Positions 60,256 through 64,000 of a stretch of DNA of 64,000 nucleotides are shown one piece after another. Each line of letters begins with the position of its first letter. Position 1 is the first letter of the stretch. Origin of the DNA: an uncultured Ruminococcus sp. (GTDB lineage Bacteria > Bacillota > Clostridia > Lachnospirales > Lachnospiraceae); assembly GCA_934359255.1 (NCBI GenBank), contig CAKRLG010000012.1, positions 1 through 64,000 on the forward strand, read 5' to 3'. The notes below the pieces were generated by a model. That model did not search any database, had not been told where the DNA came from, and saw only the letters and a list, made by a program, of their open reading frames with translations. Position numbers and translations under genes: made by a program.

Positions 60256-61479
60256 ATGAGAAATCTTTTAGTAGCACAGTCCGGAGGACCCACATCAGCA
60301 ATCAATGCGACGATCGCAGGAGTGATCATGGAAGCGCATGCATCCGATCAGGTTGATACGATCTACGGTGCGGTAAACGGCATCAAAGGTGTTCTGGAAG
60401 AACGGTTTGTTAATCTGAGCGAGAAGGTACCCGGTGAGGATGAACTGGAGATTCTTTGTCAGACACCGGCAGCAGCACTGGGTTCCTGCAGGGTAAAACT
60501 GAAAAATCCGGCAGAAGACGACAGTCAGTTTCAGGAAATCATCCGGATTTTCCGCAAACATAAAATTATGTATTTTATTTATGCAGGTGGAAATGATTCC
60601 ATGGATACAGTAGATAAACTGGCGGCATACTGTAAAGAACACAAAATTGAAGATATTCATGTTATGGGAGCACCGAAAACCATCGATAACGATCTGGTGG
60701 GAACGGATCACTGCCCGGGATTTGGTTCTGCAGCAAAATATATTGCAACTACATTTTCAGAACTGGAAAGAGACTGTCATGTATACGATACAAAGGCAGT
60801 TACCATCGTGGAAGTAATGGGAAGAAATGCAGGATGGCTGACGGCAGCATCCGCACTGGCAAGAAATAACGGTGCAGCAGGTCCGAGCCTGATTTATCTT
60901 TGTGAGCCGGCTTTTTCCGTGGAAAGTTTTCTTGACGATGTGAAGAAAAAACTGGAACAGCAGGACAGCGTCCTGGTAGCGATCAGTGAGGGAATCAAGG
61001 ATAAAAACGGTGTTTATATTTCCGAGCAGGTGCAGAGCGGGGCCGTGGACAACTTTGGACACAGCTATATCGCAGGAAGTGCCCGAGTACTGGAAGATAT
61101 TGTGAGAAGGGAGATTGGCTGCAAAGTAAGATCCATCGAACTGAATCTGATGCAGCGATGCGCTTCCCATATTGCAAGTAAAACAGATATCCAGGAGTCT
61201 AAGATGCTAGGCATGACAGCCTGCCGCTGTGCGTTGCAGGGAAAAAGTGGACTGATGGCTTCCGTGGAGAGACTCAGCAGTTATCCATATCAGGTACGCT
61301 ATACTGCAATTCCGGTCTGTGAAGTGTCAAACCAGGAGAAAAAAGTTCCGGGGGATTATATTAACGAGGCAGGAAATGATGTGACAGAAAAGATGATGGA
61401 ATATTTAAAACCGTTGATCCATGGTGAGACAGAAGTAATCTACGAAAACGGAATTCCGAAACATTTGTACCTTTATTAA
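60256..61479 (+). CDS. pfp: PPi-dependent 6-phosphofructokinase
   Basis: A 407-residue phosphofructokinase-family enzyme. The phosphoryl-donor motifs are GGNDS (111-115) and PKTIDND (140-146). ATP enzymes have GGDGS and PGTIDND; the Asp114 and Lys141 pair here is the pyrophosphate-type signature. It should interconvert fructose 6-phosphate and fructose 1,6-bisphosphate using PPi. AAGGAGG precedes the ATG. No other glycolytic gene is adjacent. Confidence 0.88.
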   Translation: MRNLLVAQSGGPTSAINATIAGVIMEAHASDQVDTIYGAVNGIKGVLEERFVNLSEKVPGEDELEILCQTPAAALGSCRVKLKNPAEDDSQFQEIIRIFRKHKIMYFIYAGGNDSMDTVDKLAAYCKEHKIEDIHVMGAPKTIDNDLVGTDHCPGFGSAAKYIATTFSELERDCHVYDTKAVTIVEVMGRNAGWLTAASALARNNGAAGPSLIYLCEPAFSVESFLDDVKKKLEQQDSVLVAISEGIKDKNGVYISEQVQSGAVDNFGHSYIAGSARVLEDIVRREIGCKVRSIELNLMQRCASHIASKTDIQESKMLGMTACRCALQGKSGLMASVERLSSYPYQVRYTAIPVCEVSNQEKKVPGDYINEAGNDVTEKMMEYLKPLIHGETEVIYENGIPKHLYLY

Positions 61480-61509
61480 GTTTTTCTGAAGGCTTTTGTC
61501 AAAAAGTTA

Positions 61510-61538
61510 TTGAAAAAAAAAGCAAAAAATAGTAGAAT
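61510..61538 (+). promoter_or_regulatory. Sigma-A promoter of the biotin-decarboxylase operon
   Basis: TTGAAA (61510-61515) and TAGAAT (61533-61538), 17-base spacer. A TATAAT at 61539-61544 is too far from any -35. Confidence 0.6.
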
Positions 61539-61597
61539 TATAATCGGCTGAAATTTTGTTTTCACTTAAATTTTTTATAAAAATGGAGGGCTGAAGT

Positions 61598-63034
61598 ATG
61601 AGCAATACAGCACAAAGCGCAGCAAGCACAAGGATAGCCTCTTTGCTTGATGCAAACAGTTTTGTTGAGATCGGTGGACAGATTACTGCAAGAAGTACAG
61701 ATTTCAACTTATCTGCAAAAGAAACCCCGTCAGATGGTGTTATCACCGGATATGGTGTGATCGACGGCAGCCTGGTGTATGTATATAGCCAGGATGCTAC
61801 CGTACTGAACGGAACTGTTGGTGAGATGCATGCAAAGAAAATCGCAAGACTGTATGATTTTGCAATGAAGACAGGTGCACCTGTGATCGGTCTGATCGAT
61901 TGCGCAGGTATGCGTCTGCAGGAAGCAACCGATGCACTGAACGGTTTCGGTGAGATCTACATGCAGCAGACAAAAGCAAGCGGTGTGATTCCACAGATCA
62001 CAGGTATCTTCGGAACCTGCGGTGGCGGAATGGCTATGATCCCGGCACTGACAGACTTTACTCTGATGGAAGAGAAAAAAGCAAAATTATTTGTCAATTC
62101 TCCAAACGCCATCGAAGGAAATGAAATCTCCAAATGTGACACTTCCACAGCTGCATATCAGGCAAAAGAAGCAGGTCTGGTTGATTTCAAAGGAAGCGAA
62201 GAAGATGTTCTGGCACAGATCCGTGCACTGGTAACGATCCTTCCTGCAAACAACGAAGATGATATGTCCTACGAAGAATGTAACGATGATCTGAACAGAG
62301 TATGCAAAGATCTGGCAAACTGTGCAGGAGATACATCTATCGCGCTGTCCCAGATCAGTGACAACAACGTATTCTTTGAGGTAAAAGCAGACTATGCAAA
62401 AGATATGGTTTGCGGATTTATCAAACTGAACGGTTCCACTGTAGGTGCTGTTGCAAACAGAACAGAGATCTATGATGCAGAAGGTAACCTGACAGAGTCC
62501 ATGGATGCAGTATTATCTGCAAGAGGAGCAAGAAAAGCAGCAGATTTCGTAAAATTCTGTGACGCTTTCAATATCCCGGTTCTGACACTGACCAATGTTA
62601 CCGGATTCAAAGCAACCAAATGCTCTGAAGCAAATATGGCAAAAGCAGTTGCTGAACTGACCTATGCATTTGCAGATGCGACTGTACCGAAAGTAAACGT
62701 GATCGTAGGAAAAGCTTACGGAAGCGCTTACCTGGCTATGAACAGCAAATCCATCGGTGCAGATATGGTTTATGCATGGCCGAACGCTGAAATCGGTATG
62801 ATGGATGCAAAACTGGCAGCAAAGATCATGTACGCAGATTCTGATGCAGCTACCATCAACGAGAAAGCTGCTGAATATGCAACCCTGCAGTCCAGCGTGG
62901 AATCCGCAGCAAGAAGAGGATACGTAGATACGATTATCGAAGCTGAGGATACAAGAAAATATGTGATCGGTGCTTTCGAGATGCTTTACACAAAGAGAGA
63001 GGATCGTCCAAGCAAAAAACACGGAACAGTATAA
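61598..63034 (+). CDS. Acyl-CoA carboxyltransferase subunit (MmdA/PccB family)
   Basis: A 478-residue carboxyltransferase with two crotonase-like halves. Oxyanion-hole glycine motifs are present: GTCGGGMAMIPAL in the first half and KAYGSAYLAM in the second. It transfers carboxyl between an acyl-CoA and biotin. With OadG-like and biotin-carrier genes following, it is best read as the alpha subunit of a Na+-pumping decarboxylase (for example methylmalonyl-CoA) or related carboxylase. It is slightly shorter than typical MmdA. GGAGG precedes the ATG. Confidence 0.88.
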   Translation: MSNTAQSAASTRIASLLDANSFVEIGGQITARSTDFNLSAKETPSDGVITGYGVIDGSLVYVYSQDATVLNGTVGEMHAKKIARLYDFAMKTGAPVIGLIDCAGMRLQEATDALNGFGEIYMQQTKASGVIPQITGIFGTCGGGMAMIPALTDFTLMEEKKAKLFVNSPNAIEGNEISKCDTSTAAYQAKEAGLVDFKGSEEDVLAQIRALVTILPANNEDDMSYEECNDDLNRVCKDLANCAGDTSIALSQISDNNVFFEVKADYAKDMVCGFIKLNGSTVGAVANRTEIYDAEGNLTESMDAVLSARGARKAADFVKFCDAFNIPVLTLTNVTGFKATKCSEANMAKAVAELTYAFADATVPKVNVIVGKAYGSAYLAMNSKSIGADMVYAWPNAEIGMMDAKLAAKIMYADSDAATINEKAAEYATLQSSVESAARRGYVDTIIEAEDTRKYVIGAFEMLYTKREDRPSKKHGTV

Positions 63035-63048
63035 TGAGGTGAGCATAA

Positions 63049-63810
63049 ATGAAGCAGAGATGGAAAAAAATCGCCAGTCTGATGCTGGTTACAATCTGTG
63101 CATTTTCCCTGACTGCCTGCGGTAAAAAAGAAGATACAGCTGCTTATCAGGCAATTACTGATGAGATGGTAACAAACTGTGCAGATGTATCTCAGAGTGC
63201 AGTAGAATCTCTTGCAGGTTTCGATGATGAAACTCTGAATCAGATGACTGCAAACAGAGACACATTTACCAGACTTGCAGTAGAAGCATGGATGGACCAG
63301 GAAAATGAACTTGGCAAATATGAGGAAATGGGAACCCCGACAACAGATGTTGACCGTGACGAAGAACAGGTAACTGTTGATATTCCGGCAAAATTTGAAA
63401 AAGGTGATGCAGAGATCAAAGTTGTATTCAACTACAGCAGCGATTATGATCAGATGGTTCCGGCTTATATGACCATTTCCGAAGTAGAAACTACCGGAAT
63501 GAAATTAAACGGTGCCGCTGTCAATACCGTTATGGGCGTCGGCTGCGTATTCGTTGTTCTGATCTTCCTGATTTTCGTTATTTCCCTGTTTAAATATATT
63601 GGAAAGATCGGACAGAAAGAGACAGCACCAAAAGCAGCACCTGCACCAGCAGCACCTGTAGCAGCACCTGTTGAGGAAGACCTGACAGATGATCTGGAAC
63701 TGGTAGCAGTTATTTCCGCAGCGATTGCTGCATCTGAGAACACATCCACAGACAGCTTTGTGGTTCGTTCCATCAAAAAAGTGAACAGAAGTAAATGGCA
63801 GAGAGCCTGA
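63049..63810 (+). CDS. OadG-family decarboxylase gamma subunit fused to an N-terminal lipoprotein-like domain
   Basis: A 253-residue protein. Signal sequence and lipobox LTAC (Cys24) are followed by an extracytoplasmic domain of about 130 residues. One transmembrane helix (about 163-187), an Ala/Pro-rich cytoplasmic linker and the OadG tail (LELVAVISAAIAA ... SIKKVNRSKW) follow. OadG subunits normally have only the helix and tail and are under 100 residues. It lies 14 bases after the carboxyltransferase and 18 before the biotin carrier. Confidence 0.85.
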   Translation: MKQRWKKIASLMLVTICAFSLTACGKKEDTAAYQAITDEMVTNCADVSQSAVESLAGFDDETLNQMTANRDTFTRLAVEAWMDQENELGKYEEMGTPTTDVDRDEEQVTVDIPAKFEKGDAEIKVVFNYSSDYDQMVPAYMTISEVETTGMKLNGAAVNTVMGVGCVFVVLIFLIFVISLFKYIGKIGQKETAPKAAPAPAAPVAAPVEEDLTDDLELVAVISAAIAASENTSTDSFVVRSIKKVNRSKWQRA

Positions 63811-63828
63811 GCATAGGAGGAATATCAC

Positions 63829-64000
63829 ATGAAAAACTATACAATTACTGTTAATGGCAATGTATACAATGTAACTGTTGAAGAAGGACAGACAAGCGGT
63901 GCACCTGCAGCAGCTCCTGTTGCAGCACCAAAAGCAGCACCTGCAGCAGCTCCGAAAGCAGCAGCACCTGCAGCTTCCGCTGGTTCTGTAAAAGTAACAG
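63829..64000 (+). CDS. Biotin carboxyl carrier protein (5' part, cut by window end)
   Basis: The first 57 codons: a KNYTITVNGNVYNVTVEEG N-terminal strand pair, then an Ala/Pro/Lys-rich hinge typical of decarboxylase biotin carriers (GcdC/MmdC type). The biotin-accepting lysine domain would lie beyond the window. TAGGAGG precedes the ATG. The Na+-translocating beta subunit is expected downstream. Confidence 0.85.
   Translation, partial: MKNYTITVNGNVYNVTVEEGQTSGAPAAAPVAAPKAAPAAAPKAAAPAASAGSVKVT

Overview
All genes in this window lie on the + strand. The content points to a Gram-positive, spore-forming anaerobe of the Lachnospiraceae (Clostridia), possibly Blautia or a close relative. That is an inference from gene content and order: spo0A, the rimP-nusA-rnpM-ylxQ-infB-rbfA-nrnA-truB-ribF-rpsO-pnp block, recA-recX-rny, scpA-scpB-dacF, T-box and cobalamin riboswitch leaders, strong AGGAGG ribosome sites, a PPi-type phosphofructokinase and the start of a Na+-pumping biotin decarboxylase operon. 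No tRNA, rRNA, insertion sequence, prophage or CRISPR array was seen.

Layout. 1-5000: a low-molecular-weight phosphatase, then a type IIA topoisomerase gene pair behind a long leader that carries dispersed hairpin repeats. 5000-16400: the translation and RNA-processing block from rimP to pnp. 16600-20100: a REC-GGDEF-EAL protein, purC and a nitroreductase. 20180-23510: metal homeostasis, with an ArsR-type operator, a small HMA metallochaperone, a P1B-type Zn/Cd ATPase and a ZIP transporter. 23570-30550: two transcription units that share a GTTAG-N6-CTAAY palindrome at their promoters. One encodes an ABC/FtsX exporter with an LxxG-repeat lipoprotein, the other DUF2325, DUF3793 and flavodoxin. 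30660-39800: a LysR regulator, then a cobalamin riboswitch controlling a complete Opp/Nik-type importer, a MATE exporter and a second LysR. 39960-46530: an L,D-transpeptidase, an MFS-serine dehydratase operon, and a T-box-controlled CstA transporter. 46620-54200: paired repeats, cysK, spo0A with a 0A box, glgA, SOS-controlled recA-recX, and rny. 54360-64000: a phosphoesterase, scpAB, dacF, glpP, a zinc-ribbon/YARHG protein, the scar of a deleted MarR/ABC exporter locus, PPi-PFK, and a carboxyltransferase/OadG/biotin-carrier operon cut by the window end.

Most of the window is conserved chromosomal backbone. The parts that deserve a closer look are the B12-riboswitch importer/MATE operon, the two operons joined by a shared operator, the T-box in front of CstA, the fused MarR/ABC scar, the dispersed hairpin repeats, and a hairpin that would bury the dacF start codon.
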